In this document: one piece after another, positions 1 through 9,517 of the stretch
How positions within the stretch are numbered: position 1 is the stretch's first letter
Layout: every line of letters starts with the position of its first letter
Assembly (NCBI RefSeq): GCF_036416795.1
Contig: NZ_CP143867.1
Location: 2,341,001-2,405,000, forward strand
Reading direction: 5' to 3'
Source: Bacteroides sp. MSB163
Lineage (GTDB): Bacteria > Bacteroidota > Bacteroidia > Bacteroidales > Bacteroidaceae
Length of the DNA: 64,000 nucleotides
The notes under the pieces: generated by a model
Database searches by the model: none
Told to the model about the DNA's origin: nothing
Seen by the model: only the letters and a program-made list of their open reading frames with translations
Program-made: the position numbers and the translations under genes

Positions 1-2216
1 CACATGTTAACTCAGAGCTGTCTAATATATTGATGAAGACCATTTCGAGTGATGACCAAGGATTCAATGCTGTATATATGATGCTGGATTCTGGTGCTCG
101 TGGTTCTAAAGAGCAGATCCGTCAGTTGTCTGGTATGCGTGGTTTGATGGCAAAACCGCAGAAGGCAGGTGCAGAAGGTGGACAGATTATTGAAAACCCG
201 ATTCTTTCAAACTTTAAAGAGGGGCTTTCGGTGTTGGAGTACTTTATCTCTACCCACGGTGCCCGTAAAGGTTTGGCGGATACAGCGTTGAAGACGGCTG
301 ATGCCGGATATTTAACTCGTCGTCTGGTTGACGTATCTCATGATGTGATTATTAATGAAGAAGACTGTGGCACACTTCGTGGGTTGGTTTGTACAGACTT
401 GAAGAATAATGATGAAATCATTGCTACGCTGTATGAACGTATCCTTGGTCGTGTATCTGTACATGATATTGTTCATCCTACAACAGGTGAATTGTTGGTT
501 GCCGGTGGTGAAGAAATAACAGAAGAAGTAGCTAAGAAGATACAGGATTCTCCGATAGAAAGTGTTGAAATACGTTCGGTATTGACTTGTGAATCGAAGA
601 AGGGTGTTTGTGCGAAATGTTATGGACGTAACCTTGCGACAAGTCAGATGGTTCAGAGAGGTGAGGCTGTTGGTGTAATTGCTGCACAGTCTATCGGTGA
701 GCCGGGTACACAGTTGACGTTGCGTACTTTCCATGCCGGTGGTACGGCTGCTAATATTGCAGCTAATGCAAGTATCATGGCTAAGAATCCGGCGCGTCTG
801 GAATTCGAAGAACTTCGTACTGTAGATGTTGTGGATGAAGCTGGTGAACCTGCAAAAGTAGTGGTAGGCCGTTTGGCTGAAGTACGTTTTGTAGATGTAA
901 ATACTGGGATTGTTCTTTCTACTCATAATGTGCCTTATGGTTCTACACTTTATGCTGCTGATGGCGAAGTCGTAGAAAAAGGTAAAATGATTGCCCGTTG
1001 GGATCCGTTTAACGCTGTTATTATAACGGAAGCTACAGGTAAGATTGAGTTTGAAGGCGTAATTGAAAATATTACTTATAAAGTAGAGTCTGACGAGTCT
1101 ACCGGTTTGCGTGAAATCATCATTATTGAGTCCAAGGATAAGACAAAAGTTCCGACTGCTCATATCATGACAGAGGATGGCGAACTGATTCGTACGTATA
1201 ATCTCCCTGTGGGTGGTCACGTAGTAGTGGAAAACGGACAAAAAGTGAAAGCTGGTGAGGTTATTGTGAAGATACCTCGTGCCGTTGGTAAAGCCGGTGA
1301 TATCACGGGTGGTCTTCCGCGTGTAACTGAGTTGTTCGAAGCTCGTAATCCGTCTAATCCTGCTGTTGTTTCTGAAATCGATGGCGAGGTTACAATGGGT
1401 AAGGTGAAGCGTGGTAACCGCGAAATTGTTGTAACTTCTAAAACTGGTGAGGTTAAGAAGTATCTGGTACCGTTATCTAAACAGATTCTGGTACAAGAGA
1501 ATGACTATGTGCGGGCCGGTACTCCGTTGTCTGATGGTGCTATAACTCCTGCTGATATTCTTGCTATTAAGGGGCCTACGGCTGTGCAGGAATATATCGT
1601 GAATGAAGTGCAGGATGTATACCGTTTGCAGGGTGTGAAGATTAATGATAAACACTTTGAGATCATTGTTCGTCAGATGATGCGTAAAGTTCAAATTGAT
1701 GAGCCTGGCGATACACGCTTCTTGGAACAACAGGTAGTGGACAAGTTGGAATTCATGGAAGAAAATGATCGTATCTGGGGTAAGAAAGTTGTGGTTGATG
1801 CTGGTGATTCCCAGAATCTGCAACCAGGTCAGATTGTAACCGCTCGTAAGTTGCGTGATGAAAATAGTATGTTGAAACGTCGCGACTTGAAACCTGTTGA
1901 AGTACGTGATGCTGTCCCTGCAACTTCTACTCAGATTCTTCAGGGTATTACGCGTGCAGCTCTGCAAACTTCAAGCTTTATGTCTGCAGCTTCATTCCAG
2001 GAGACTACTAAGGTCTTGAACGAAGCAGCTATCAACGGTAAGGTTGATAAATTGGAAGGTATGAAGGAGAACGTTATTTGTGGTCATTTGATACCCGCAG
2101 GTACTGGTCAGCGTGAGTTTGAAAAGATTATTGTTGGCTCCAAAGAAGAGTATGACCGTATTCTTGCTAATAAGAAGACGGTACTGGATTACAATTCAAT
2201 GGATGTTGAAGAATAA
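1..2216 (+). CDS. rpoC: RNA polymerase beta' subunit, 3' part (5' end outside window)
   Basis: This is the C-terminal half of the beta' subunit, about 737 residues. The open frame runs in from the left edge, so the in-frame TTG at 30 and ATG at 33 are not starts. The second zinc site is visible as four cysteines, one in EEDCGTL and three in LTCESKKGVCAKCYG (roughly nt 360-625). The trigger loop follows directly (QSIGEPGTQLTLRTFH, about nt 690-735). The C-terminal bridge and assembly region after it looks intact. RpoC supplies catalytic-centre parts of RNA polymerase. A hairpin terminator follows the stop, so this is the end of the rpoBC transcript. Confidence 0.97.
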   Translation, partial: HVNSELSNILMKTISSDDQGFNAVYMMLDSGARGSKEQIRQLSGMRGLMAKPQKAGAEGGQIIENPILSNFKEGLSVLEYFISTHGARKGLADTALKTADAGYLTRRLVDVSHDVIINEEDCGTLRGLVCTDLKNNDEIIATLYERILGRVSVHDIVHPTTGELLVAGGEEITEEVAKKIQDSPIESVEIRSVLTCESKKGVCAKCYGRNLATSQMVQRGEAVGVIAAQSIGEPGTQLTLRTFHAGGTAANIAANASIMAKNPARLEFEELRTVDVVDEAGEPAKVVVGRLAEVRFVDVNTGIVLSTHNVPYGSTLYAADGEVVEKGKMIARWDPFNAVIITEATGKIEFEGVIENITYKVESDESTGLREIIIIESKDKTKVPTAHIMTEDGELIRTYNLPVGGHVVVENGQKVKAGEVIVKIPRAVGKAGDITGGLPRVTELFEARNPSNPAVVSEIDGEVTMGKVKRGNREIVVTSKTGEVKKYLVPLSKQILVQENDYVRAGTPLSDGAITPADILAIKGPTAVQEYIVNEVQDVYRLQGVKINDKHFEIIVRQMMRKVQIDEPGDTRFLEQQVVDKLEFMEENDRIWGKKVVVDAGDSQNLQPGQIVTARKLRDENSMLKRRDLKPVEVRDAVPATSTQILQGITRAALQTSSFMSAASFQETTKVLNEAAINGKVDKLEGMKENVICGHLIPAGTGQREFEKIIVGSKEEYDRILANKKTVLDYNSMDVEE

Positions 2217-2248
2217 TGTAATAAATACAGTCAGTTGATTATTAAATA

Positions 2249-2294
2249 GGAAAGGGGAGATGTCTTTTTTAGGATGTCTCCTCTTTTGTTTTTG
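2249..2294 (+). terminator. Terminator after rpoC
   Basis: The arms GGGGAGA and TCTCCTC, flanked by A and T runs, form a stem followed by TTTTGTTTTT. The T-tract also provides a possible -33 element for the next promoter. Confidence 0.75.
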
Positions 2295-2319
2295 GAATAA
2301 AATATTATTCTTACCTTTG
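2291..2319 (+). promoter_or_regulatory. Promoter of the DUF3467 gene
   Basis: TACCTTTG at 2312-2319 fits the Bacteroides -7 consensus TAnnTTTG. TTTG at 2291-2294 is 17 nt upstream, a little closer than the usual 19-21. The predicted start site lies about 25 nt before the ATG at 2350, which supports that start over an ATG at 2260 inside the terminator. Confidence 0.55.
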
Positions 2320-2349
2320 AATATTCAAAAGCTTAATCGTAAAACGAAA

Positions 2350-2658
2350 ATGGAAAACAGAGAAATGAATAATCAGTTACAAATAGAACTGAAAGAAGAT
2401 GTTGCGCAAGGTACGTATGCTAATTTAGCTGTGATCACACATTCCAGTTCTGAATTTATAGTAGATTTTGTACGTGTAATGCCGGGAATGCCTAAAGCCA
2501 GTGTGAAGTCCCGTATTGTATTGGCTCCGGAACATGCAAAGAGATTATTGCGTGCTTTGGAAGAAAATATAGGTAAATATGAACGTATATTTGGCTCCAT
2601 CAGATTGTTGGATGAACAATCAATTCCACCTATGACGAACCTCAAAGGGGAGGCATAA
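2350..2658 (+). CDS. DUF3467 family protein
   Basis: This is a small acidic-to-neutral protein of 102 residues with no signal peptide or membrane segment. It resembles the DUF3467 family of short bacterial proteins; the recognisable segments are the NLAVITHSSSEFIVDF strand pair and the helix around LAPEHAKRLLRALEENI. The frame is open from 2260, but that ATG lies inside the rpoC terminator hairpin and upstream of the likely promoter. The ATG at 2350 gives the expected family length. It sits alone between the rpoBC and str operons, a placement I recall from other Bacteroides. Its molecular function is unknown. Confidence 0.85.
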   Translation: MENREMNNQLQIELKEDVAQGTYANLAVITHSSSEFIVDFVRVMPGMPKASVKSRIVLAPEHAKRLLRALEENIGKYERIFGSIRLLDEQSIPPMTNLKGEA

Positions 2659-2681
2659 AATCAAAAAAAAACTTGTAGTGC

Positions 2682-2712
2682 ATTGATTATTCAAATATTA
2701 TTCGTATTTTTG
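2682..2712 (+). promoter_or_regulatory. Promoter of the rpsL-rpsG-fusA operon
   Basis: TATTTTTG at 2705-2712 matches the -7 consensus TAnnTTTG. ATTG at 2682-2685 lies 19 nt upstream as a -33 element. The leader before rpsL is about 55 nt and A/T-rich, with no Shine-Dalgarno sequence. Confidence 0.65.
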
Positions 2713-2775
2713 CAGCCCAAAAGTGTATAGTTACGAAATTAATATAACAATAATATATAATTAAAAACAATTAAA

Positions 2776-3183
2776 ATGCCTACAATTCAGCAATTAGTAA
2801 GAAAAGGACGCGAGGTGTTGGTGGAGAAAAGTAAGTCACCGGCTCTTGATTCATGTCCTCAAAGACGTGGCGTTTGCGTGAGAGTGTATACAACCACTCC
2901 GAAAAAACCGAATTCTGCAATGCGTAAAGTTGCGCGTGTACGTTTGACCAATGGTAAAGAGGTGAACTCTTACATTCCGGGAGAAGGACATAACTTGCAG
3001 GAACACTCTATTGTATTAGTACGTGGTGGTCGTGTAAAAGACCTTCCGGGTGTACGTTATCACATTGTTCGTGGTACATTGGATACTGCGGGTGTTGCAG
3101 GTCGTACTCAAAGACGTTCTAAATACGGATCTAAACGTCCGAAACCGGGACAACAGGCTGCACCGGCTAAGAAGAAAAAATAA
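2776..3183 (+). CDS. rpsL: 30S ribosomal protein S12
   Basis: S12 lies at the decoding centre of the small subunit and helps control accuracy. The protein has 135 residues with a lysine-rich C-terminal tail. The conserved loops TTTPKKPNSAMRK (about residues 39-51) and KDLPGVRYHIVRG (about 90-102) are present, and Lys43 is the usual streptomycin-sensitive residue. It is first gene of the str operon, with rpsG 155 nt downstream and fusA after that. Confidence 0.98.
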   Translation: MPTIQQLVRKGREVLVEKSKSPALDSCPQRRGVCVRVYTTTPKKPNSAMRKVARVRLTNGKEVNSYIPGEGHNLQEHSIVLVRGGRVKDLPGVRYHIVRGTLDTAGVAGRTQRRSKYGSKRPKPGQQAAPAKKKK

Positions 3184-3338
3184 ATACTAGCCTTACACTG
3201 TAAACAGTTAAATTAAAAGTAATAACTTACGTTTTAGTTTATTGGAAATGCTAAAGGTTGAGTAAATTCTCCGGAGGGGGAGTTGAAGAAGTCAAGAAGT
3301 AAACAACCAAGAACGAAAAACATTATTCTTTCAAACAA

Positions 3339-3815
3339 ATGAGAAAAGCAAAACCCAAAAAACGCGTTATCCTGCCGGATCCCGTGTTTAATGATCAAAA
3401 GGTTTCAAAATTCGTAAACCATCTGATGTATGACGGAAAGAAGAATACCTCTTATGAAATCTTCTACGCCGCTCTGGAAACAGTAAAAACAAAACTTCCT
3501 AACGAAGAAAAATCTGCCCTTGAAATTTGGAAAAAGGCATTGGATAATGTAACTCCGCAGGTTGAAGTTAAGTCTCGTCGTGTAGGTGGTGCTACATTTC
3601 AGGTTCCTACTGAAATCCGCCCGGACCGTAAAGAGTCAGTTTCTATGAAGAACTTGATCCTTTTTGCTCGCAAGCGTGGTGGTAAATCAATGGCTGATAA
3701 ATTGGCTGCTGAGATTATGGATGCGTATAATGAACAAGGTGGTGCTTTCAAACGTAAAGAAGATATGCACAGAATGGCTGAAGCTAACCGTGCATTTGCT
3801 CATTTCAGATTCTAA
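3339..3815 (+). CDS. rpsG: 30S ribosomal protein S7
   Basis: S7 nucleates assembly of the 30S head and contacts E-site tRNA. It is full length at 158 residues: the N-terminal arm (MRKAKPKKRVILPDPVFND), the QVPTEIRPDRKES hairpin and the conserved C-terminal EDMHRMAEANRAFAHFRF are all visible. A 155-nt A-rich leader separates it from rpsL; it holds GGAGGGGGAG about 55 nt upstream of the ATG, too far to act as its ribosome binding site. fusA follows after 52 nt. Confidence 0.98.
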   Translation: MRKAKPKKRVILPDPVFNDQKVSKFVNHLMYDGKKNTSYEIFYAALETVKTKLPNEEKSALEIWKKALDNVTPQVEVKSRRVGGATFQVPTEIRPDRKESVSMKNLILFARKRGGKSMADKLAAEIMDAYNEQGGAFKRKEDMHRMAEANRAFAHFRF

Positions 3816-3867
3816 TACTATAAGAATAACCGATAGATTAAAAACTTAAAGTAAAAGGAATTAAAAA

Positions 3868-5985
3868 ATGGCTAAGCAAGATTTACATTTGACGCGTAAT
3901 ATTGGTATCATGGCTCACATTGATGCCGGAAAAACAACAACCTCTGAACGCATTCTGTTTTATACGGGTTTGACTCACAAAATTGGAGAAGTACATGATG
4001 GTGCTGCTACAATGGACTGGATGGCGCAGGAACAGGAACGTGGTATTACCATTACTTCTGCAGCTACTACAACTCGTTGGAAATATGCAGGTGATACTTA
4101 TAAAATCAACTTGATTGATACTCCGGGACACGTTGACTTTACTGCTGAAGTAGAGCGCTCTTTGCGTATCTTGGATGGTGCTGTTGCTGCATATTGTGCA
4201 GTGGGTGGTGTTGAACCGCAGTCTGAGACTGTATGGCGTCAGGCTGATAAGTACAATGTACCGCGTATTGCTTATGTGAACAAGATGGACCGTTCTGGTG
4301 CTGACTTCTTTGAGGTCGTTCGCCAGATGAAGGCTGTTTTGGGCGCTAATCCTTGCCCGATTGTTATTCCTATAGGTGCTGAAGAGTCTTTCAAAGGTCT
4401 AGTTGACCTTATCAAGATGAAAGCTATCTATTGGCATGACGAGACTATGGGGGCTGACTATACTGTAGAGGAAATCCCAGCTAATCTAGTTGACGAAGCT
4501 AACGAATGGAGAGATAAGATGCTCGAAAAGGTGGCAGAGTTTGACGATGCTTTGATGGAGAAATATTTCGATGATCCTTCTACTATTACAGAAGAAGAAG
4601 TGCTGAGAGCTCTTCGTAATGCTACTGTACAGATGGCTGTAGTTCCGATGTTGTGTGGTTCTTCATTCAAGAATAAAGGTGTACAGACACTGCTTGACTA
4701 TGTTTGCGCATTCCTGCCTTCTCCATTGGATACTGAAAATGTAGTTGGAACAAATCCTGATACTGGTGCTGAGGAAGATCGTAAGCCCAGCGATGATGAA
4801 AAGACTTCTGCATTGGCATTTAAGATTGCTACTGACCCGTATGTAGGTCGTTTGACATTCTTCCGTGTTTACTCTGGTAAGATTGAAGCAGGTTCTTATA
4901 TCTATAATTCTCGTTCTGGTAAAAAAGAACGTGTGTCTCGTCTGTTCCAGATGCATTCAAACAAGCAGAATCCAGTTGAAGTAATCGGTGCTGGTGATAT
5001 TGGTGCAGGCGTTGGATTTAAGGATATTCATACAGGTGATACATTGTGTGATGAAAATGCCCCGATTGTATTGGAATCTATGGATTTCCCGGAACCGGTT
5101 ATTGGTATTGCTGTAGAACCGAAGACTCAGAAGGATATGGACAAGCTGTCTAACGGTTTGGCTAAATTGGCTGAAGAAGATCCGACGTTTACTGTGAAGA
5201 CTGACGAACAAACTGGTCAGACTGTTATCTCTGGTATGGGTGAGCTTCACTTGGATATCATTATTGACCGTCTGAAGCGTGAGTTTAAAGTAGAATGTAA
5301 TCAGGGTAAACCTCAGGTAAATTACAAAGAGGCTATCACGAAGACAGTTAACTTGCGTGAAGTTTATAAGAAACAATCTGGTGGACGTGGTAAATTTGCG
5401 GATATTATCGTAAATATTGGCCCTGTAGATGAAGACTTTACTCAAGGCGGCTTGCAGTTTATAGATGAAGTAAAAGGTGGTAATATTCCTAAAGAATTTA
5501 TTCCGTCTGTTCAGAAAGGCTTTACTACTGCAATGAAGAATGGTGTGTTGGCAGGTTATCCTTTGGATTCACTGAAGGTTACTTTGCTTGATGGTTCTTT
5601 CCACCCTGTTGACTCTGATCAGTTATCATTCGAAATCTGTGCTATCCAGGCATATAAAAGTGCCTGCGCTAAGGCAGGTCCCGTGCTTATGGAGCCTATT
5701 ATGAAACTGGAAGTTGTAACTCCGGAAGAAAACATGGGTGATGTAATCGGTGACTTGAATAAGCGTCGTGGTCAGGTTGAGGGTATGGAATCCAGTCGTT
5801 CAGGTGCTCGTATCGTGAAGGCAATGGTTCCGTTGGCAGAAATGTTTGGTTATGTAACAGCGTTACGTACAATCACTTCTGGTCGAGCTACTTCATCAAT
5901 GGTTTATTCTCATCATGCTCAAGTTTCTAACTCTATTGCTAAGGCAGTGTTGGAAGAGGTCAAAGGGCGTGTTGATTTGATCTAA
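3868..5985 (+). CDS. fusA: Translation elongation factor G
   Basis: EF-G is the GTPase that drives ribosomal translocation. At 705 residues it is full length. The G motifs are intact: AHIDAGKTTTSERI (P-loop, residues 17-30), RGITITSAATT (switch), DTPGHVDF, and NKMDRSGAD. Domains II-V follow, with the GMGELHLDIIIDRLKREF segment of domain III. It closes the str operon. No tuf gene follows it; the next gene is rpsJ, after an inverted repeat. Bacteroidota often carry a second, diverged fusA elsewhere, but this operonic copy is the standard one. Confidence 0.98.
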   Translation: MAKQDLHLTRNIGIMAHIDAGKTTTSERILFYTGLTHKIGEVHDGAATMDWMAQEQERGITITSAATTTRWKYAGDTYKINLIDTPGHVDFTAEVERSLRILDGAVAAYCAVGGVEPQSETVWRQADKYNVPRIAYVNKMDRSGADFFEVVRQMKAVLGANPCPIVIPIGAEESFKGLVDLIKMKAIYWHDETMGADYTVEEIPANLVDEANEWRDKMLEKVAEFDDALMEKYFDDPSTITEEEVLRALRNATVQMAVVPMLCGSSFKNKGVQTLLDYVCAFLPSPLDTENVVGTNPDTGAEEDRKPSDDEKTSALAFKIATDPYVGRLTFFRVYSGKIEAGSYIYNSRSGKKERVSRLFQMHSNKQNPVEVIGAGDIGAGVGFKDIHTGDTLCDENAPIVLESMDFPEPVIGIAVEPKTQKDMDKLSNGLAKLAEEDPTFTVKTDEQTGQTVISGMGELHLDIIIDRLKREFKVECNQGKPQVNYKEAITKTVNLREVYKKQSGGRGKFADIIVNIGPVDEDFTQGGLQFIDEVKGGNIPKEFIPSVQKGFTTAMKNGVLAGYPLDSLKVTLLDGSFHPVDSDQLSFEICAIQAYKSACAKAGPVLMEPIMKLEVVTPEENMGDVIGDLNKRRGQVEGMESSRSGARIVKAMVPLAEMFGYVTALRTITSGRATSSMVYSHHAQVSNSIAKAVLEEVKGRVDLI

Positions 5986-5996
5986 AAATGTTAAAA

Positions 5997-6036
5997 TCCG
6001 TAGGCTAGCGAATGACTCTTAGCCTACGGAATTTTA
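5997..6036 (+). terminator. Inverted repeat between fusA and rpsJ (terminator or attenuator)
   Basis: An 11-bp perfect stem, TCCGTAGGCTA at 5997-6007 with TAGCCTACGGA at 6020-6030, is followed by ATTTTATCTTATT. The T-tract is imperfect, so termination may be partial. It lies 38 nt upstream of rpsJ, where a translational-operon leader would be expected. Confidence 0.55.
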
Positions 6037-6068
6037 TCTTATTATAATATTAATAATTAATCAAACTA

Positions 6069-6374
6069 ATGAGTCAGAAAATTAGAATTAAATTGAAATC
6101 TTACGACCACAACTTGGTTGACAAATCAGCTGAGAAGATTGTAAGAACGGTGAAGGCAACGGGCGCTATTGTTAGCGGTCCGATTCCTCTCCCTACGCAT
6201 AAGCGTATTTTTACCGTGAACCGTTCGACTTTCGTTAATAAGAAGTCACGTGAACAGTTTGAACTCTCTTCTTATAAGAGATTGATCGACATCTATAGCT
6301 CAACAGCTAAGACTGTAGATGCTCTGATGAAGTTGGAGTTACCGAGTGGTGTGGAAGTAGAAATCAAAGTTTAG
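6069..6374 (+). CDS. rpsJ: 30S ribosomal protein S10
   Basis: S10 belongs to the 30S head and, in other bacteria, also pairs with NusB in antitermination. The 101-residue protein is typical in length; the KLKSYDHNLVDKSAEKIV start and the GPIPLPTHKRIFTVNRSTFV loop are present. It is the first gene of the S10-spc-alpha cluster, preceded by the fusA/rpsJ hairpin. rplC follows after 19 nt. Confidence 0.98.
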   Translation: MSQKIRIKLKSYDHNLVDKSAEKIVRTVKATGAIVSGPIPLPTHKRIFTVNRSTFVNKKSREQFELSSYKRLIDIYSSTAKTVDALMKLELPSGVEVEIKV

Positions 6375-6393
6375 TATTTAAATTTTAAGTGAA

Positions 6394-7011
6394 ATGCCAG
6401 GATTATTAGGAAAAAAAATCGGAATGACATCCGTTTTCAGTGCCGAGGGTAAGAATGTACCATGCACTGTTATCGAAGCAGGTCCTTGTGTTGTTACTCA
6501 AGTTAAGAGTGTTGAAAAAGATGGCTATGCAGCTGTTCAGTTGGGCTTCCAGGATAAGAAGGAGAAGCATACGACTAAACCGCTGATGGGGCACTTTAAG
6601 AAGGCTGGAGTAACTCCCAAGAAACACTTGGCTGAGTTCAAAGAATTTGAAACAGAGTTAAATCTGGGTGACACTGTTACCGTAGAATTGTTCAATGATG
6701 TAACGTTCGTTGATGTTATCGGAACTTCTAAAGGTAAGGGTTTTCAAGGTGTAGTTAAAAGACATGGTTTTGGTGGTGTAGGTCAAGCTACTCACGGTCA
6801 ACACAATCGTGCTCGTAAACCGGGTTCTATCGGTGCCTGTTCATACCCTGCAAAAGTATTCAAAGGAATGCGTATGGGTGGTCAACTTGGCGGCGACAGA
6901 GTGACTGTTCAAAACTTACAGGTATTAAAGGTTCTTCCGGATCACAACCTTCTTTTGATTAAGGGGTCTGTTCCCGGTTGCAAAGGTTCAATCGTAATAA
7001 TTGAAAAATAA
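6394..7011 (+). CDS. rplC: 50S ribosomal protein L3
   Basis: L3 is an early-assembling 50S protein whose long loop reaches the peptidyl-transferase centre. At 205 residues it has the GLLGKKIGMTSVF start and the conserved GFGGVGQATHGQHNRAR loop, where methylation of a glutamine occurs in E. coli. Its TAA overlaps the rplD ATG by one base, indicating tight translational coupling. Confidence 0.98.
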   Translation: MPGLLGKKIGMTSVFSAEGKNVPCTVIEAGPCVVTQVKSVEKDGYAAVQLGFQDKKEKHTTKPLMGHFKKAGVTPKKHLAEFKEFETELNLGDTVTVELFNDVTFVDVIGTSKGKGFQGVVKRHGFGGVGQATHGQHNRARKPGSIGACSYPAKVFKGMRMGGQLGGDRVTVQNLQVLKVLPDHNLLLIKGSVPGCKGSIVIIEK

Positions 7012-7637
7012 TGGAAGTTAACGTATATAACATTAAAGGTGAAGACACTGGGAGAAAGATTACGTTAAACGAGTCTATCTTCGGAATTGAGCCCAACGAC
7101 CATGCTATCTATTTAGACGTAAAACAATTTATGGCTAATCAGCGTCAGGGTACACACAAATCAAAAGAAAGAAGTGAGATAAGTGGTTCTACTCGTAAAA
7201 TCGGTCGTCAGAAAGGCGGTGGCGGTGCACGTCGTGGTGATATGAATTCACCGGTACTTGTTGGTGGTGCTCGTGTTTTCGGTCCTAAACCTAGAGATTA
7301 CTACTTCAAGTTGAATAAAAAAGTAAAGACATTAGCTCGTAAGTCAGCTTTGGCATATAAAGCTCAGAACAATGCAGTTGTTATTGTAGAAGACTTTAAT
7401 TTTGAAGCTCCGAAAACGAAAGATTTTGTTGCTATGACAAAAAATCTTAAAGTTTCTGACAAAAAGCTGCTTGTGATTTTACCAGAAGCAAATAAAAACG
7501 TATATTTGTCGGCTCGTAACGTGGAAAGTGCAAATGTACAGACAGTCTCAGGATTAAATACTTACAGAGTATTGAATGCTGGGGTTGTTGTGTTTACTGA
7601 AAGCGCTCTTTCGGCTATTGACAATATCTTAATGTAA
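7011..7637 (+). CDS. rplD: 50S ribosomal protein L4
   Basis: L4 lines the nascent-peptide exit tunnel with an extended loop; in E. coli it also represses its own operon. It has 208 residues with the characteristic loop TRKIGRQKGGGGARRGD (about residues 62-78). The start overlaps the L3 stop by one base. Confidence 0.98.
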   Translation: MEVNVYNIKGEDTGRKITLNESIFGIEPNDHAIYLDVKQFMANQRQGTHKSKERSEISGSTRKIGRQKGGGGARRGDMNSPVLVGGARVFGPKPRDYYFKLNKKVKTLARKSALAYKAQNNAVVIVEDFNFEAPKTKDFVAMTKNLKVSDKKLLVILPEANKNVYLSARNVESANVQTVSGLNTYRVLNAGVVVFTESALSAIDNILM

Positions 7638-7638
7638 A

Positions 7639-7645
7639 AAGGAGG
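7639..7645 (+). promoter_or_regulatory. Strong Shine-Dalgarno sequence before rplW
   Basis: AAGGAGG lies 8 nt before the rplW ATG. It is one of only four full SD sequences seen in the window, whereas most neighbours have A/T-rich leaders. Confidence 0.7.
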
Positions 7646-7653
7646 CTTAAATA

Positions 7654-7947
7654 ATGGGAATTATTATTAAACCGTTAGTAACAGAGAAAATGACAGCAAT
7701 TACTGATAAGGCGAACAACCGTTTCGGCTTTATTGTGCGTCCTGATGCTAACAAACTGGAAATTAAGAGTGAAGTTGAAGCCTTATATAACGTTACGGTA
7801 GTTGATGTAAATACGGTTAAGTATGCAGGCAAAAATAAAAGCCGTTATACAAAAGCTGGTATCATCAATGGTCGTACGAGTGCTTATAAAAAAGCAATCG
7901 TTACGTTGAAAGAAGGAGATACTATTGATTTTTATAGCAATATTTAA
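7654..7947 (+). CDS. rplW: 50S ribosomal protein L23
   Basis: L23 sits at the tunnel exit and docks trigger factor and SRP. The 97-residue protein has the family start IIKPLVTEKMTA and the YNVTVVDVNTVKYAGK strand. The C-terminus matches family length. It has a rare full SD sequence upstream. rplB begins 5 nt after its stop. Confidence 0.97.
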   Translation: MGIIIKPLVTEKMTAITDKANNRFGFIVRPDANKLEIKSEVEALYNVTVVDVNTVKYAGKNKSRYTKAGIINGRTSAYKKAIVTLKEGDTIDFYSNI

Positions 7948-7952
7948 AAGAA

Positions 7953-8777
<825 letters not shown>

Positions 8778-8797
8778 TCTGATTAATTGAGTAAACT

Positions 8798-9067
8798 ATG
8801 AGTCGTTCATTAAAAAAAGGTCCGTATATTAACGTTAAGCTTGAGAAGAAAGTTCTTGCTATGAATGAATCAGGCAAGAAAATTGTTGTTAAGACTTGGG
8901 CCAGAGCTTCAATGATTTCGCCTGATTTCGTAGGCCATACAGTTGCAGTTCATAACGGAAATAAATTTATTCCTGTATACGTTACCGAAAATATGGTAGG
9001 GCACAAGTTGGGCGAATTTGCTCCAACTCGTACTTTCAGAGGACACGCTGGTAATAAGAAAAAATAA
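8798..9067 (+). CDS. rpsS: 30S ribosomal protein S19
   Basis: S19 binds S13 in the 30S head near the A site. The 89-residue sequence has the usual MSRSLKKGPYI start, the KTWARASMISPDFVGHT core and the KLGEFAPTRTFRGH C-terminus. It lies 20 nt after rplB and 34 nt before rplV. Confidence 0.98.
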   Translation: MSRSLKKGPYINVKLEKKVLAMNESGKKIVVKTWARASMISPDFVGHTVAVHNGNKFIPVYVTENMVGHKLGEFAPTRTFRGHAGNKKK

Positions 9068-9101
9068 CAGGATTTATCTGAAATAATAAAGTATAAATAT
9101 A

Positions 9102-9512
9102 ATGGGAGCAAGAAAAAAAATATCGGCTGAAAAAAGAAAAGAAGCCCTTAAGACCATGTATTTTGCAAAGTTGCAGAATGTTCCTACTTCCCCTCGCAAA
9201 ATGCGTCTCGTGGCTGACATGATTCGCGGGATGGAAGTGAATAGAGCACTTGGCGTTTTGAAGTTTTCTTCAAAAGAAGCAGCTGCCAGAGTTGAGAAAT
9301 TACTGCGCTCTGCAATTGCTAACTGGGAGCAGAAAAACGAACGTAAAGCTGAAAGTGGCGAATTATTTGTAACGAAGATTTTTGTTGATGGTGGTGCTAC
9401 ACTCAAAAGAATGAGACCGGCTCCGCAGGGTAGAGGTTACAGAATTCGTAAGCGTTCAAATCACGTAACGTTGTTCGTTGGTTCTAAAAGTAATAACGAA
9501 GATCAAAATTAA
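9102..9512 (+). CDS. rplV: 50S ribosomal protein L22
   Basis: L22 contributes a beta-hairpin to the exit tunnel wall. The 136-residue protein has the core TSPRKMRLVADMIRG and the tunnel hairpin region ending MRPAPQGRGYRIRKRSNH. An N-terminal lysine-rich extension (GARKKISAEKRKEALK) precedes the core. The stop is followed 5 nt later by rpsC. Confidence 0.97.
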   Translation: MGARKKISAEKRKEALKTMYFAKLQNVPTSPRKMRLVADMIRGMEVNRALGVLKFSSKEAAARVEKLLRSAIANWEQKNERKAESGELFVTKIFVDGGATLKRMRPAPQGRGYRIRKRSNHVTLFVGSKSNNEDQN

Positions 9513-9517
9513 GGTAA

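Noticed and set aside
312..1241. 309-codon open frame on the minus strand inside rpoC
   Set aside because: It has no family features, is rich in Thr/Ser/Phe/Tyr/Asn as expected from antisense reading, and rpoC is unmistakable in the other frame.
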